In this document: positions 1 through 9,643 of the stretch, piece after piece
How the letters are laid out: every line of letters starts with the position of its first letter
Numbering within the stretch: the stretch's first letter is position 1
Assembly (NCBI RefSeq): GCF_024498955.1
Contig: NZ_CP093311.1
Span: forward strand, 744,001 to 808,000
Reading direction: 5' to 3'
DNA from: Thermomonas paludicola
Lineage (GTDB): Bacteria; Pseudomonadota; Gammaproteobacteria; Xanthomonadales; Xanthomonadaceae
Length of the DNA: 64,000 nucleotides
Translations under genes and position numbers: made by a program
Notes under the pieces: model-generated
Database searches by the model: none
What the model was told of the DNA's origin: nothing
Seen by the model: the letters and a program-made list of their open reading frames with translations, nothing else

Positions 1-174
1 CGCGGGCAGGGTGCATGATGGATCCAGCAGTGGCGGGCACAAGTTCTCACAATGTGCGAATTGTTTTGGCATGGCAACATGCCGGACGTCACGATCACGC
101 GGGCGTGGCGCGGTCATCAGGGGGCCAGCTGGCTGGCCGGGGTTCCGCGACGTAAGGAATGCAGCTTGGAAGAC

Positions 175-2217
175 ATGGGGACAAGGGCCGCCGAACCTGC
201 CGCCAGCGTGGAGGCTGCGTTGGCGCACGCGCTGCAGCTGCTGGATGACGCGCCCGCGCTGGCCGCTGAGCAGGCGCGTGAAATATTGAGAGTCGCGCCC
301 GGGCATCCTGCGGCGGAGCTGCTGTCGGGAATGGCCGCCAATGCGTTGGGCGACTTCGCACAGGCCGCGGCTGTGCTCGAGCCGCTGGTGCAGGCGCAGC
401 CCGGCTCGGCACGGGCCTGGCTGGAACTGGCACGCGCGCGGATGGGCGCAGGTGCAGGCGCGCAGGCGGTGCCCTGCCTGGAGCGCGCCATCGCCCTGCA
501 GCCCGGCTTGCCCTGCGGCTGGCTGACGCTGGCCGAACTGCGCTTTTCTGGCGGGGATGAAGAGGGAGCCAACGCGGCTTATCTGGAGCACGCCCGCCAC
601 AGCGCGCACGATCCAGAACTGATGGCGGCGGCCGATGCGTTGGCGCAACAGCGCCTGCCGGAAGCGGAAACGCGCCTGCGTGCCCGGCTGCGGCGCCAAC
701 CGGGGGATGTGGTGGCGATGCGCATGCTGGCGGAGCTGGCAGCGCGGCTGGGACGCAACGACGAGGCGATCGCCCTGCTGGATGCCGCGCTGGAGCGCGC
801 GCCCGGCTTTGATGCCGCACGCCAGAACTACGCGATGCTGTTGAACCGGAGCAATCGCCACGCCGAGGCACTGGTTGAAATCGACCAACTGCTGGAACGC
901 GATGCCGGCAATCGCGGGTTGCGCAACATGCGTGCGGTGGTGTTGGGCAAGCTGGGTGAATTCGATACGGCCATTGCCACCTACGAAGGCGTGTTGGCGC
1001 AGTCGCCGGGGCAGTGGCAGGTGTGGCTGGGCTATGGGCACGCACTGAAGACCGCCAATCGCACGGCCGACGCGGTAGCGGCTTACCGCCGGGCGATCGC
1101 GCTCAATCCCGGTTTCGGCAGCGCGTGGTGGAGCCTGGCCAACCTGAAAACGGTGCGGTTCGATCCCGCCGACATCGCCGCGATGCGCCAGCAGCTTGAG
1201 CGCCACGATCTGGAAGCGGGAGAGCGCCTGCAGTTCGAATTCGCGCTGGGCAAGGCACTGGAAGATGCCGACGAGGCTGCCGATGCCTTCGCGCACTATG
1301 CGCGCGGCAATGCCCTGCGGCGCCAGCAGCTGCCTTACGACGCGGCGCTGGGCCGCGAGCGCACCCGCCGCGCGATGCGCACCTATACCCGTGAATTCCT
1401 GTCCGAGCGCCAGGGCAGCGGCTGCCCCGCGCCGGATCCGATTTTCGTGATCGGCATGCCGCGCGCCGGCTCCACCCTGATCGAGCAGATTCTTTCCAGC
1501 CACCTGCAGGTGGAAGGGACCATGGAGCTGCCGGCGCTCATTGCCATCACCCGCGAGCTGCGCCAGCGCGACGGCAATCCCGAGACCACCTCGTATCACG
1601 ATGTGCTGGCTGCACTGGGCCGGGCCGAACTGGCCGCACTGGGCGAAGACTACCTGCGCCGCACGGCCGTGCAGCGGCGCGAGGGGCGGCCGCTGTTCAT
1701 CGACAAGATGCCGAACAATTTTGCCCATCTCGGCCTGCTGCACTTGATCTTGCCGAACGCGAAGATCATTGACGCGCGCCGGCATCCGCTGGCCTGCTGC
1801 TTTTCCAACTTCAAACAGCATTTCGCGCGCGGCCAGGCGTTCAGCTACGACTTGGCCGACATGGGCAGCTATTACGCCGACTACGTGGCGTTGATGGCGC
1901 ATTTCGACGAGGTGTTGCCCGGCCGGGTGCATCGGGTGATCTACGAAGACATGGTGGCCGATACCGAGGCACAGGTGCGCGCGCTGCTGGACTATTGCGG
2001 CTTGCCTTTCGACGCGCGCTGCCTGCGCTTCTTCGAAAACGACCGGGCCGTGCGCACCGCCAGTTCCGAGCAGGTGCGGCGCCCGATTTATCGCGAGGGA
2101 CTGGATCAGTGGCGGCGCTTCGATGCCTGGCTGGGGCCGCTGAAGAACGCGCTGGGGCCAGTGCTGGATTACTATCCGGCAGTACCACCGCGCGCGGAGT
2201 TGCCAGCCTGGCGCTGA
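175..2217 (+). CDS. TPR-repeat sulfotransferase family protein
   Basis: About 680 residues. The N-terminal ~400 residues are alanine-rich helical repeats with TPR signatures (for example around residues 100-370). The C-terminal third is a sulfotransferase domain: the 5'-phosphosulfate loop reads FVIGMPRAGSTL at about residue 423, followed by a conserved FIDKMPNNF and a RRHPLACCFSNF segment that matches the 3'-phosphate region. It should transfer sulfate from PAPS; the acceptor cannot be told from sequence. I chose the ATG at 175; the frame stays open to 52 with weaker starts at 52 and 79, so the start is uncertain. It is followed by a TonB receptor in the same direction, 82 bases on. Confidence 0.8.
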   Translation: MGTRAAEPAASVEAALAHALQLLDDAPALAAEQAREILRVAPGHPAAELLSGMAANALGDFAQAAAVLEPLVQAQPGSARAWLELARARMGAGAGAQAVPCLERAIALQPGLPCGWLTLAELRFSGGDEEGANAAYLEHARHSAHDPELMAAADALAQQRLPEAETRLRARLRRQPGDVVAMRMLAELAARLGRNDEAIALLDAALERAPGFDAARQNYAMLLNRSNRHAEALVEIDQLLERDAGNRGLRNMRAVVLGKLGEFDTAIATYEGVLAQSPGQWQVWLGYGHALKTANRTADAVAAYRRAIALNPGFGSAWWSLANLKTVRFDPADIAAMRQQLERHDLEAGERLQFEFALGKALEDADEAADAFAHYARGNALRRQQLPYDAALGRERTRRAMRTYTREFLSERQGSGCPAPDPIFVIGMPRAGSTLIEQILSSHLQVEGTMELPALIAITRELRQRDGNPETTSYHDVLAALGRAELAALGEDYLRRTAVQRREGRPLFIDKMPNNFAHLGLLHLILPNAKIIDARRHPLACCFSNFKQHFARGQAFSYDLADMGSYYADYVALMAHFDEVLPGRVHRVIYEDMVADTEAQVRALLDYCGLPFDARCLRFFENDRAVRTASSEQVRRPIYREGLDQWRRFDAWLGPLKNALGPVLDYYPAVPPRAELPAWR

Positions 2218-2299
2218 ACGCGCGTCATTGGGCAGGCGGCCAGGGGGGACGCAGCGCCAATGCAACTCGATCCATGTCACAACCGGAGGGGAGTCCGCG

Positions 2300-4825
2300 A
2301 TGCACGCAAGCAAACAGAAACAACGCATGAATGGCCCGTACCAGGGTTTCCGCAAGCTTCCGCTGGCCGCTGCCGTGGCGCTGGCCTTTGCCGCCCCGGT
2401 CTGGGCACAGGACGCCGCCCCGGCCCAGCCGCAGAAAGACAAAGAGGCGCGCACCCTCAATACCGTCACGGTGACCGCGCAGAAGCGCGAGGAAAGCCTG
2501 CAGAAGGTGCCGATCAGCCTGCAGGTGCTGGGCAATACCCAGCTTGAGCAGCAAAACGTGGCGTCGTTCAGCGACTACGCCAAACTCATTCCCAGCCTGA
2601 GCTACGGCACCGCCGGTGGCGGCGTGTTCTCCGGGCCGGGCTTCGTGCAGGTCTACATGCGCGGCGTCGCCAGCGGCGGCGACGGCAACCACTCCGGCTC
2701 GCAGCCCAGCGTGGGCATGTACCTGGACGAGCAGCCCATCACCACCATCCAGGGCGCGCTCGACATCCACATGTACGACATCGACCGGGTCGAGGCATTG
2801 GCGGGCCCGCAGGGCACGCTGTACGGCGCCAGCTCGCAGGCCGGTACCGTGCGCATCATCACCAGGAAGCCGGATCCGTCCGGCTATGCCGCAGGCTTTG
2901 CCATCGAGGGCAGCGCCATCGATGGCGGTGGCATCGGTCATGTGCTGGAGGGCTTCGTCAACCTGCCCATCAACAGCGGTACCGCCGTGCGCCTGGTCGG
3001 TTGGCAGAAGCACGACGCCGGCTACGTGGACAACCTGCACGGCACTCGCACGTATCCCACCTCCGGCATCGTGGACGACAACGGCAACCTGGCCGAGAAG
3101 AACTACAACACCGCCGATACCGCCGGTATCCGCGGCGCGCTGCGCTGGGACATCAATGATCGCTGGACGCTGACCCCGCAGATCATTGCGCAGAAGCAGA
3201 AGGCTTACGGCAGCGCCGGCATCGACCCGCAGGTCGGCAGCGCGGCGGCCGGCTACGACCCGTCCACCGGCGACATGGCGGTCAAGCACTTCTATCCGGA
3301 ATCGTCGGATGACCGCTGGTATCAGGCGGCGATGACGCTGGAAGGCAAGGTTGGCAACTTCGACCTGACCTACGTGTTCTCGCACCTCAAGCGCGACGTC
3401 GATTCCGAGTCCGACTACAGCGACTATGGCTATTGGTATGACGCCATCGCCGGCTATGGCGCGTCTTTCTATGACGACAACGGCGCGCTGATCAACCCGG
3501 CGCAATACATCCAGGCGACCGACGGCTACACCCGGACCAGTCATGAACTGCGCATCGCATCGCCGCAGGACAACCGCGTGCGGGTGGTGGCCGGACTGTT
3601 CTGGCAGGAGCAGGAGCACCAGATCCACCAGCGCTATCGCGTGGACAATCTGGCTGATCCACTGTCCGTCACCGGCTGGCCGGACACGCTTTGGCTGACC
3701 CAGCAGGTTCGCCGCGACCGTGACCAGGCGATCTTCGGGCAGGTCAGCTTCGACGCCACCGACCGGCTGGAGCTGACCGCCGGTGGGCGCTGGTTCAAAT
3801 CCAGCAACAGCCTCAAGGGGTACTTCGGCTTCGCCAACGGCTATTCCTCGGGCAGCAGTCTGGATCCGGTGGATCGCTATGGCGAAGCCGGTTGCCTGGC
3901 GCAGTACGGCGCACCGGCAAACTGGGTGTCCTTCGAGGGCGCACCGTGCGTGGTGGTGGACAAAGGCGTCAAGGAAAGCGATGCCACCTACCGGCTCAAT
4001 GCCACCTGGAAGATCGACGACAAGCGGCTGGTCTATGCCACGTGGTCACAGGGCTATCGCCCGGGCGGCATCAACCGGCGCGGCACGCTGCCGCCCTACG
4101 TGTCCGACTTCCTGACCAACTACGAGCTGGGTTGGAAGACCTCCTGGGCAAACGATACCCTGACCTTCAACGGCGCGCTGTTCCGCGAGGACTGGAAGGA
4201 CTTCCAGTTCTCCTATCTTGGCCAGAACGGCCTGACCGAGATCCGCAACGCCAATCAGGCGCGGATTGATGGCCTGGAACTGGACATGAGCTGGGCCGCC
4301 ACCTACAACCTGCAGATCAACGGCAGTTTTGCGTGGTACGACGCCAAGCTGACCGAGAATTTCTGCGGATGGCTGAAGCCGGACGGCACGTCGGAAACCG
4401 TGTGCCCGGCCGGCACGCTGGATCCCAATGGCAACGTCGTCACGGGCCCGCAGGCGCCGTCGGGAACATCATTGCCGATCACGCCGAAATTCAAGGGGGC
4501 ATTGAACGCCCGTTACACCTTCGATCTCGGCTCGGGTGAGGCTTACTGGCAGGCGTCGCTGTCGCATGCCGGCAAGCGTCGCGTTGACATGCGTAACGCC
4601 GAAACTGCGCTGCTGGGTTATCTGGATGCCTATACCCTGGTCGATCTGTCGGCCGGCTGGCGCAAGGACAGCTGGTCGGTGGACGTATTCCTGAAGAACG
4701 CGTTCGACGAGCGCGCGCAGATGAGCCGCTTCGCCCAGTGCGCCGCGCTGACCTGCGGCGCCGAACCGTACACGGTGATCGCGCAGCCGCGCACGCTGGG
4801 TGTGCGCTTCAGCAAGGAGTTCTGA
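2300..4825 (+). CDS. TonB-dependent outer-membrane receptor
   Basis: 841 residues, the usual length of the family. A signal peptide ends near residue 36 (APVWAQ), followed by a TonB-box-like TVTVTAQKREE and a plug domain (VYMRGV, then VEALAGPQGTLYGASSQAGTV about residues 130-190). The rest is a beta-barrel ending in an aromatic residue (SKEF). The ATG at 2300 is preceded by a strong GGAGGGG at 2285-2291, which decides the start over upstream in-frame codons. It imports a large substrate across the outer membrane; the substrate is unknown. No plug-neighbour transport genes accompany it. A stem-loop terminator lies 25 bases after the stop. Confidence 0.93.
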   Translation: MHASKQKQRMNGPYQGFRKLPLAAAVALAFAAPVWAQDAAPAQPQKDKEARTLNTVTVTAQKREESLQKVPISLQVLGNTQLEQQNVASFSDYAKLIPSLSYGTAGGGVFSGPGFVQVYMRGVASGGDGNHSGSQPSVGMYLDEQPITTIQGALDIHMYDIDRVEALAGPQGTLYGASSQAGTVRIITRKPDPSGYAAGFAIEGSAIDGGGIGHVLEGFVNLPINSGTAVRLVGWQKHDAGYVDNLHGTRTYPTSGIVDDNGNLAEKNYNTADTAGIRGALRWDINDRWTLTPQIIAQKQKAYGSAGIDPQVGSAAAGYDPSTGDMAVKHFYPESSDDRWYQAAMTLEGKVGNFDLTYVFSHLKRDVDSESDYSDYGYWYDAIAGYGASFYDDNGALINPAQYIQATDGYTRTSHELRIASPQDNRVRVVAGLFWQEQEHQIHQRYRVDNLADPLSVTGWPDTLWLTQQVRRDRDQAIFGQVSFDATDRLELTAGGRWFKSSNSLKGYFGFANGYSSGSSLDPVDRYGEAGCLAQYGAPANWVSFEGAPCVVVDKGVKESDATYRLNATWKIDDKRLVYATWSQGYRPGGINRRGTLPPYVSDFLTNYELGWKTSWANDTLTFNGALFREDWKDFQFSYLGQNGLTEIRNANQARIDGLELDMSWAATYNLQINGSFAWYDAKLTENFCGWLKPDGTSETVCPAGTLDPNGNVVTGPQAPSGTSLPITPKFKGALNARYTFDLGSGEAYWQASLSHAGKRRVDMRNAETALLGYLDAYTLVDLSAGWRKDSWSVDVFLKNAFDERAQMSRFAQCAALTCGAEPYTVIAQPRTLGVRFSKEF

Positions 4826-4850
4826 GGCGGGGCTGCAGCGCTTGAAGGAT

Positions 4851-4878
4851 GAAGGCCGCCAATGGCGGCCTTCATTTT
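4851..4878. terminator. Rho-independent terminator between convergent genes
   Basis: Perfect 10-bp stem GAAGGCCGCC / GGCGGCCTTC with a 3-base loop (4851-4873), followed by a short T run. It sits between the convergent TonB receptor and cyclophilin genes and may serve both strands. Confidence 0.8.
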
Positions 4879-4895
4879 GGGCGCGAAGTGGCGGC

Positions 4896-5819
4896 TTATT
4901 TCACGGGCGGCGTGCGTACCGGCAGGCTGACGTTGCACAGGTCGATATGGCCGGCCGGCTGGGTGTAGAAGTCATCGACCCGGTTGCGGCGCGCCTCGGT
5001 GGCATCGATGAACGCCCGGCTGTCGGTGCGCAGCAGCTGCAGCGGGGTGCGCTGCTCGGCGGGCACGCTGCTGGCCAGCTTGATGGAGAGGATCGGCGAG
5101 CGCTGTTCGGGTTTCTCGTAGAAGCCCATTGGCGCCGGGCCGCGCGGCATCACGCTGAGCAGTTCCATGCCCTTGAGCACGCGCCCGACCACGGTGAGTT
5201 GGTGATCCAGCGCGCGCGGGGCCTGGCCGATGACGACATACAACTCGGCGCCGATGCTGCTGTCGGGCGGGGTGTTGCGGCCGGCGCCGAGCACGCCATA
5301 GCAGTGCGCCATCCACAGTTTGCCGGTTCTGGGGTCATGCCCGGCGGGGAAACCGTCCACGAAGCCGACCTGCGGCGCCCAGCCATCCACGTCGGGCAGG
5401 CGGTCGAAGCGCACGCCCTTGTCGCTGCGGGCGAATTCTGCGGGCAGGTGGGTCTTGGTGCCGGCGGGATAGGGCTTGGCCTTGCCGGCTTCTTCGCCTT
5501 CGGCATCGCCGAACTGCACCACGAAATTGTCCTGCACGCGATAGACGGTCAGCCCGTCCCAGAATCCGCCACGGGCCATGGTCTTGATGTTGGCCACGTG
5601 CTCGGGCGCAAAGCCCGGTGCCAGTTCGATGATCACCCGCCCGCCCGGCAGCTCCATGTACAGCGTGTTGTCCGGGTCGAGGTCGCGCCACGCACTGGCC
5701 GGCGCGGCGTCGATGATCTCCTGTGCCGAGCGATGCTTCGGCGGCTGCGCTGCGTCTTGCGCATGCAGGTTGGCACCCAGCAGGGTGAGCAGGGCGGCGG
5801 CAAGCAGTCCACGACGCAT
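4896..5819 (-). CDS. Secreted cyclophilin-type peptidyl-prolyl isomerase
   Basis: 307 residues with a signal peptide (MRRGLLAAALLTLLGANLHA) at the N-terminus, which identifies the ATG at 5819 as the start although the frame is open further upstream. The cyclophilin core follows a Pro-rich/acidic linker: GGRVIIELAPGFAPEHVANI, then GGFWDGLTVYRVQDNFVVQFGD near residues 70-110. It should catalyse cis-trans isomerisation of Xaa-Pro bonds in exported proteins in the periplasm. The long C-terminal part after the core is characteristic of the Xanthomonadales-type homologues rather than PpiA. Downstream of and co-directional with the PHB depolymerase gene (52-base gap). Confidence 0.88.
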   Translation of the reverse strand: MRRGLLAAALLTLLGANLHAQDAAQPPKHRSAQEIIDAAPASAWRDLDPDNTLYMELPGGRVIIELAPGFAPEHVANIKTMARGGFWDGLTVYRVQDNFVVQFGDAEGEEAGKAKPYPAGTKTHLPAEFARSDKGVRFDRLPDVDGWAPQVGFVDGFPAGHDPRTGKLWMAHCYGVLGAGRNTPPDSSIGAELYVVIGQAPRALDHQLTVVGRVLKGMELLSVMPRGPAPMGFYEKPEQRSPILSIKLASSVPAEQRTPLQLLRTDSRAFIDATEARRNRVDDFYTQPAGHIDLCNVSLPVRTPPVK

Positions 5820-5871
5820 GAGGTTGGCTCCGGATTCGAAGCCGTGAGCATAGCGCCGTGGGGCGAGCAGG

Positions 5872-7128
5872 TCAGCGTGCCTTGCCCGCGTGAGACGCGA
5901 TGAAGGCGCGCACCTGCGGATACACCTGCGTGCGCCAGCGGCGGCCGCTGAAGATGCCGTAGTGGCCGGCGCCTTCCACCGTGAGGTGGTTCTTGTCGGC
6001 ATCCGGGATCCCGGTGCACAGCTTGTGCGCGGCGCGGGTCTGGCCCTGCCCGGAGATGTCGTCCAGCTCGCCTTCGATGGTGAACAACGCGCAGTCCCGA
6101 ATCCGCGACGGATCGACCCGCTCGCCGGCGACGTCCCATTCGCCGCGCGGGAGCAGCTGCTGTTGGAAGACCACGCGAATGGTGTCCAGGTAGTACTCCG
6201 CCGGCATGTCCAGCACCGCGTTGTATTCGTCGTAGAACTTGCGATGCGACGCCGCCGAGCTGAGGTCGCCTTTCACCAGGTCCTGATAGAAGTCCCAGTG
6301 CGACATGCCGTGCCGCTCCGGATTCATCGCCATGAACCCCATGTGCTGCAGGAAGCCGGGATAAACCCGGCGCCCGGCACCCGGATAGTTGGCCGGCACG
6401 ACGTGGATGACGTTGCTTTCGAACCACCACAGCGGCTGGCGGGTCGCCAGGCTGTTCACCGCCGTGGGCGATTCGCGGGTATCGATCGGCCCGCCCATCA
6501 TCGTCATCGAGCGCGGAACCGGCTCGCCGCGCGCGGCCATCAGCGAGATCGCGGCCAATACCGGCACGGTGGGCTGGCAGACGCTGATCACGTGCAGGTT
6601 GTCGGCGCCGATATGGCGGATGAACTCCTGCACGCAGCCGATGTAGTCGTCCAGCGTGAACGGGCCTTCGCCGGCCGGCACCATGCGCGCGTCGGCCCAG
6701 TCGGTGATGAAGACCTTGTGGTCGGCCAGCAGGGTGCGCACGGTGTCGCGCAGCAGGGTAGCGTGGTGGCCGGACAGTGGCGCCACCACCAGCACGGTGG
6801 GGTCGTCCTTCATCCGCGCCAGGCCATCGGCCTGGTCGTGATAGCGCTTGAAGCGCAGCAGCCGGCAAAAGGGCTTTTCCAGCGCCACGCGTTCCACTAC
6901 CGGGATCGACAGGCCTTCCACGTCGATCTGGTGGATGCCGAATTCCGGTTTTTCGTAGTCCTTGCCAAGCCGGTACAGCAGCTCGAACGAGGCAGACGTG
7001 CGCTGCGCGCCCGGCAGCGCGGCAAGCCAGCTGTCGTGGGCGGAATACATCTTGGCGCCGGCGTCGGCCCAATAGGCGTAGGGCGCAACGCCAGCGCGCC
7101 AGAATTCGTGCAGCTGGTACAGCAACAT
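5872..7128 (-). CDS. phaZ: Intracellular polyhydroxybutyrate depolymerase
   Basis: 418 residues, the normal size of intracellular PhaZ. The fold is alpha/beta hydrolase; the nucleophile elbow reads VISVCQPTVP with Cys184, matching the known use of a catalytic cysteine instead of serine in the Ralstonia PhaZ1 family. Later blocks (GGPIDTRESPT, MNPERH, GAGHYGIFSGRRW with the catalytic-type His) also fit. It mobilises stored PHB granules in the cytoplasm. No PHA synthase or phasin gene lies nearby in this window. The next gene upstream, a methyltransferase, ends 84 bases away on the same strand. Confidence 0.92.
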   Translation of the reverse strand: MLLYQLHEFWRAGVAPYAYWADAGAKMYSAHDSWLAALPGAQRTSASFELLYRLGKDYEKPEFGIHQIDVEGLSIPVVERVALEKPFCRLLRFKRYHDQADGLARMKDDPTVLVVAPLSGHHATLLRDTVRTLLADHKVFITDWADARMVPAGEGPFTLDDYIGCVQEFIRHIGADNLHVISVCQPTVPVLAAISLMAARGEPVPRSMTMMGGPIDTRESPTAVNSLATRQPLWWFESNVIHVVPANYPGAGRRVYPGFLQHMGFMAMNPERHGMSHWDFYQDLVKGDLSSAASHRKFYDEYNAVLDMPAEYYLDTIRVVFQQQLLPRGEWDVAGERVDPSRIRDCALFTIEGELDDISGQGQTRAAHKLCTGIPDADKNHLTVEGAGHYGIFSGRRWRTQVYPQVRAFIASHAGKAR

Positions 7129-7212
7129 CGTCGTGTGTCAACCAAATTTTGCGGCAATGCAGCATAGCGCATCGCTTCCGGCAGACCGTGACGGCCGTCG
7201 CGATTCGTCGCC

Positions 7213-7806
7213 TCAGCCCGGCAGCTCCAGCGCGGCTGCCTGCGGCACCCGTGCCGGCGCGAGCCAACAGTGCGAGCCCAGCGGGTGCAGGCCGAGCGCG
7301 CGCAGGCGCTCTCGGTAGAAGGCGGCGCTGCGCTGCTTGAACTCGTGTTCGTCGCCCTCGGCACCGTCGCCGCGGGTGAACACCTCGATGAACGCCACGC
7401 CGCCGCACAGGTCGGCCAGCGCCGGCAGGCCGCGATCCAGTTCGCGGGTGGGCAGGTAGTGCAGGACGTCGCTGCAGATCAGCAGATCGACCGGCGGGCA
7501 AGGGCGCAGGTGCTGGAACTCGCCAAACGGGGCCAGATGCAGATTGCGGCTGCGGCCATAGCGCGCGATGGCGTAGGCGCTGGAATCGAAGCCGATGTAA
7601 TGGACATTTGGCCTGAGCTTGCGCAGCGGTGCGCGCCATGCGCCTTCGCCGCAGCCGATGTCCAGCACGCTGCGGAGGGGTCGTTCCAGATGGTATTCGG
7701 CGGTGGCCACGGCCAGCGCCACCTTGCGCGCCAGGCGTGCCGCGTGGCCGATGCCGCCGCGGCGATACCAGCGGTCGAAATACGCGCGGTCGTACTGTTT
7801 GTCCAT
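7213..7806 (-). CDS. Class I SAM-dependent methyltransferase
   Basis: 197 residues. The SAM-binding motif I is VLDIGCGEGAW at about residues 47-57, motif II-like YIGFDSSAYAI follows at about 69, and LLICSDVLHYL at about 109 is the usual post-II/III element. The C-terminus has a KQRSAAFYRERLRALGL segment typical of small-molecule methyltransferases with a Trebon-like fold, but the substrate cannot be inferred. It starts at 7806, 44 bases from the divergent HemJ/CopD-like gene, so both promoters share this short gap. Confidence 0.8.
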   Translation of the reverse strand: MDKQYDRAYFDRWYRRGGIGHAARLARKVALAVATAEYHLERPLRSVLDIGCGEGAWRAPLRKLRPNVHYIGFDSSAYAIARYGRSRNLHLAPFGEFQHLRPCPPVDLLICSDVLHYLPTRELDRGLPALADLCGGVAFIEVFTRGDGAEGDEHEFKQRSAAFYRERLRALGLHPLGSHCWLAPARVPQAAALELPG

Positions 7807-7850
7807 CGTGGCATCCTAATGGCTTCATTCCGCGTGGACGAGCGCAATCC

Positions 7851-8270
7851 ATGGCCTATCTGCTCACCAAGACCTTCCATGTCGTGTTCGTGATCGCCTG
7901 GATGGCATCGGTGTTCTATCTGCCGCGCATCCTGGTCAACATCGCCGAAGCCGGCGACCAGCCTGCGGTGCGCGCGCGATTGGTGCTGATGGGGCAGCGG
8001 CTGTACCGCTTCGGCCATGTGATGTTCGGCATCGCCTTCGTGCTTGGACTGCTGCTGTGGCTGTATTTCCACATCAGCGGCGCGTGGCTGCACGCCAAGC
8101 TGGCGCTGGTAGTGGCGTTGTTTGCGTATTACATCGTCAGCGGGCGCAAGCTGAAACGTGCGGATGCCGGCAAGCCCCTGCCATCGGCGACCGCGCTGCG
8201 CTGGTTCAACGAACTGCCGCTGCCGCTGCTGGTGATGATCGTCTGGCTGGTACTGGCCAAGCCGTTTTGA
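7851..8270 (+). CDS. CopD/HemJ-like (UPF0093) membrane protein
   Basis: 139 residues, four predicted membrane segments. The N-terminus TFHVVFVIAWMASVFYLPRI carries the conserved His and the W-x-x-S-x-F-Y-L-P-R pattern of the HemJ/CopD superfamily; WLHAKLALVVALFAYYIV near residue 80 carries the conserved His-Ala-Lys. HemJ-type members oxidise protoporphyrinogen IX; CopD-type members are linked to copper. I cannot separate the two from the sequence alone, but the short length and the HAK motif favour the HemJ side. The ATG at 7851 starts the first membrane helix directly; upstream in-frame codons are Arg-rich junk. Confidence 0.72.
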   Translation: MAYLLTKTFHVVFVIAWMASVFYLPRILVNIAEAGDQPAVRARLVLMGQRLYRFGHVMFGIAFVLGLLLWLYFHISGAWLHAKLALVVALFAYYIVSGRKLKRADAGKPLPSATALRWFNELPLPLLVMIVWLVLAKPF

Positions 8271-8340
8271 TGGATTGAGCGGGAGGGGACAAGACCGGGC
8301 GAGCGGGTCGCCGTGCCTGGAGGGTGCTTGATGTCGACCA

Positions 8341-8364
8341 ATATTTCTATTATTGTAGAAATAT
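8341..8364. promoter_or_regulatory. ArsR operator palindrome
   Basis: A perfect 9-bp inverted repeat ATATTTCTA (8341-8349) / TAGAAATAT (8356-8364) with a 6-base spacer, AT-rich in an otherwise GC-rich region and 21 bases upstream of the arsR start codon. Position and symmetry fit an ArsR/SmtB dimer site that autoregulates the arsR-arsM operon. Confidence 0.75.
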
Positions 8365-8385
8365 GGAAATTGTAGCGATGCCGAA

Positions 8386-8730
8386 ATGAGCGCCAAACGC
8401 GACAGCCAGGCCGCCGCGCGCTTTGCCCGCATGCTGGCGGCGATGGGCAGCGAGCCGCGCTTGAACATCGTGCGCCTGCTGCTGGCGGCGCATCCGGAGG
8501 GGCTGGTGGTGGGCGACATCGCCGCCGAATTGGGAATCGCCAATTCCACGTTGTCCCATCATCTGGACAAGTTGAAGAACGAAGGCCTGGTCAGCGTGCA
8601 GCGCGAGGGCACTTGCCTTCGCTGCAGGGTCAACGCGACCGGCCTGGAAGAATTGCTCGGGTTTCTCTACGCGGAGTGCTGCACCCGCAGCAAGGCGGTG
8701 GAGCCCGGGCGCGTCGTGTGCTGTTCCTGA
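8386..8730 (+). CDS. arsR: ArsR/SmtB-family arsenic-responsive repressor
   Basis: 114 residues with a winged-helix core (residues 12-85; recognition helix around NSTLSHHLDKLKNEGLV). The canonical alpha-3 CVC metal site is absent. Instead a Cys pair sits at C98-C99 (AECCTRS) and a second at C112-C113 at the very C-terminus. C-terminal cysteines of this kind bind As(III) in the Acidithiobacillus-type ArsR, so arsenite or an organoarsenical is the likely inducer. The palindromic operator just upstream and the arsM gene 16 bases downstream support an arsenic-controlled two-gene operon. Confidence 0.85.
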   Translation: MSAKRDSQAAARFARMLAAMGSEPRLNIVRLLLAAHPEGLVVGDIAAELGIANSTLSHHLDKLKNEGLVSVQREGTCLRCRVNATGLEELLGFLYAECCTRSKAVEPGRVVCCS

Positions 8731-8746
8731 CTCCCGGAGAACCCTG

Positions 8747-9634
8747 ATGAACGCAGATATGGATGTGAAAGACGTGGTGAAGACGCGCTACGGTGCCGCT
8801 GCCGAGCGCGTGACGCGCGGGGGTGCGAATGCCTGTTGCGGCGGTGCGGCCGCGGCGTTGGGACAGTGCGACCCGATCACCTCGAACCTGTACGACGCGG
8901 CGCAGGCGGCAAACGTGCCGGCAGAAGCGATGCTGGCGTCGCTGGGCTGCGGCAACCCGACCGCGCTGGCTGAGCTGCAGGAAGGCGAAACCGTGCTGGA
9001 CCTGGGTTCTGGCGGCGGCATCGACGTGTTGCTGTCGGCCCGTCGGGTGGGGCCCACCGGCATGGCGTTCGGCCTGGACATGACCGATCAGATGCTGGCG
9101 CTGGCCGACGAGAACAAGCGCAAAAGCGGGCTTTCCAACGTGCATTTCCTCAAGGGCGAGATCGAGAACATCCCGCTGCCGTCCAATTCGGTGGACGTGA
9201 TCATTTCCAATTGCGTGATCAACCTGTCCGGCGACAAGGATCGTGTCCTCAGTGAGGCGTTCCGGGTGTTGAAGCCGGGCGGCCGTTTCGCGGTGTCGGA
9301 CGTGGTGGTGCGCGGTGACGTGCCCGATGCGATCCGGCACAACATGGACTTGTGGATCGGCTGCGTGGCCGGTGCGCTGCAGGACACCGAGTATTTGGCC
9401 AAGCTGGCGGCGGCGGGGTTTGAGGCCGCGGAGATCGAAGTGACCCGTGTGTATTCGGTGGAGGATGCGCGCGAGTTCCTCGCCAACGAAAGCGCCGACC
9501 TGCAGGCGTTGGCACGGCAGGTGGACGGCAAGTTCGCCAGCGGGTTCGTGCGTGCGCGCAAGCCTGGCCCCGGGCGCGTGGCGATCGTCAAGGATCCGGG
9601 CTGCGGCTGCGCGCCCAGTTGCTGCACGCGGTGA
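8747..9634 (+). CDS. arsM: Arsenite S-adenosylmethionine methyltransferase
   Basis: 295 residues, typical of ArsM. SAM motif DLGSGGG at 85-91. All four conserved cysteines of the family are present: C30/C31 (NACCGG), C68 ([10 protein letters not shown]), C156 (SNCVINL) and C206 (WIGCVAGAL). The protein ends with a Cys-rich tail (GCGCAPSCC). It methylates As(III) stepwise to volatile trimethylarsine in the cytoplasm. A GGAG at 8736-8739 supports the ATG at 8747. Directly follows arsR. An ArsC-type reductase gene is encoded separately at 34915. Confidence 0.95.
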   Translation: MNADMDVKDVVKTRYGAAAERVTRGGANACCGGAAAALGQCDPITSNLYDAAQAANVPAEAMLASLGCGNPTALAELQEGETVLDLGSGGGIDVLLSARRVGPTGMAFGLDMTDQMLALADENKRKSGLSNVHFLKGEIENIPLPSNSVDVIISNCVINLSGDKDRVLSEAFRVLKPGGRFAVSDVVVRGDVPDAIRHNMDLWIGCVAGALQDTEYLAKLAAAGFEAAEIEVTRVYSVEDAREFLANESADLQALARQVDGKFASGFVRARKPGPGRVAIVKDPGCGCAPSCCTR

Positions 9635-9643
9635 CTGCCGCAG

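Noticed and set aside
2225..3628. Long minus-strand open frame (467 codons) opposite the TonB receptor
   Set aside because: It is the antisense of a clearly real receptor gene; composition is Val/Arg/Gly-rich without domains, typical of GC-rich shadow frames.
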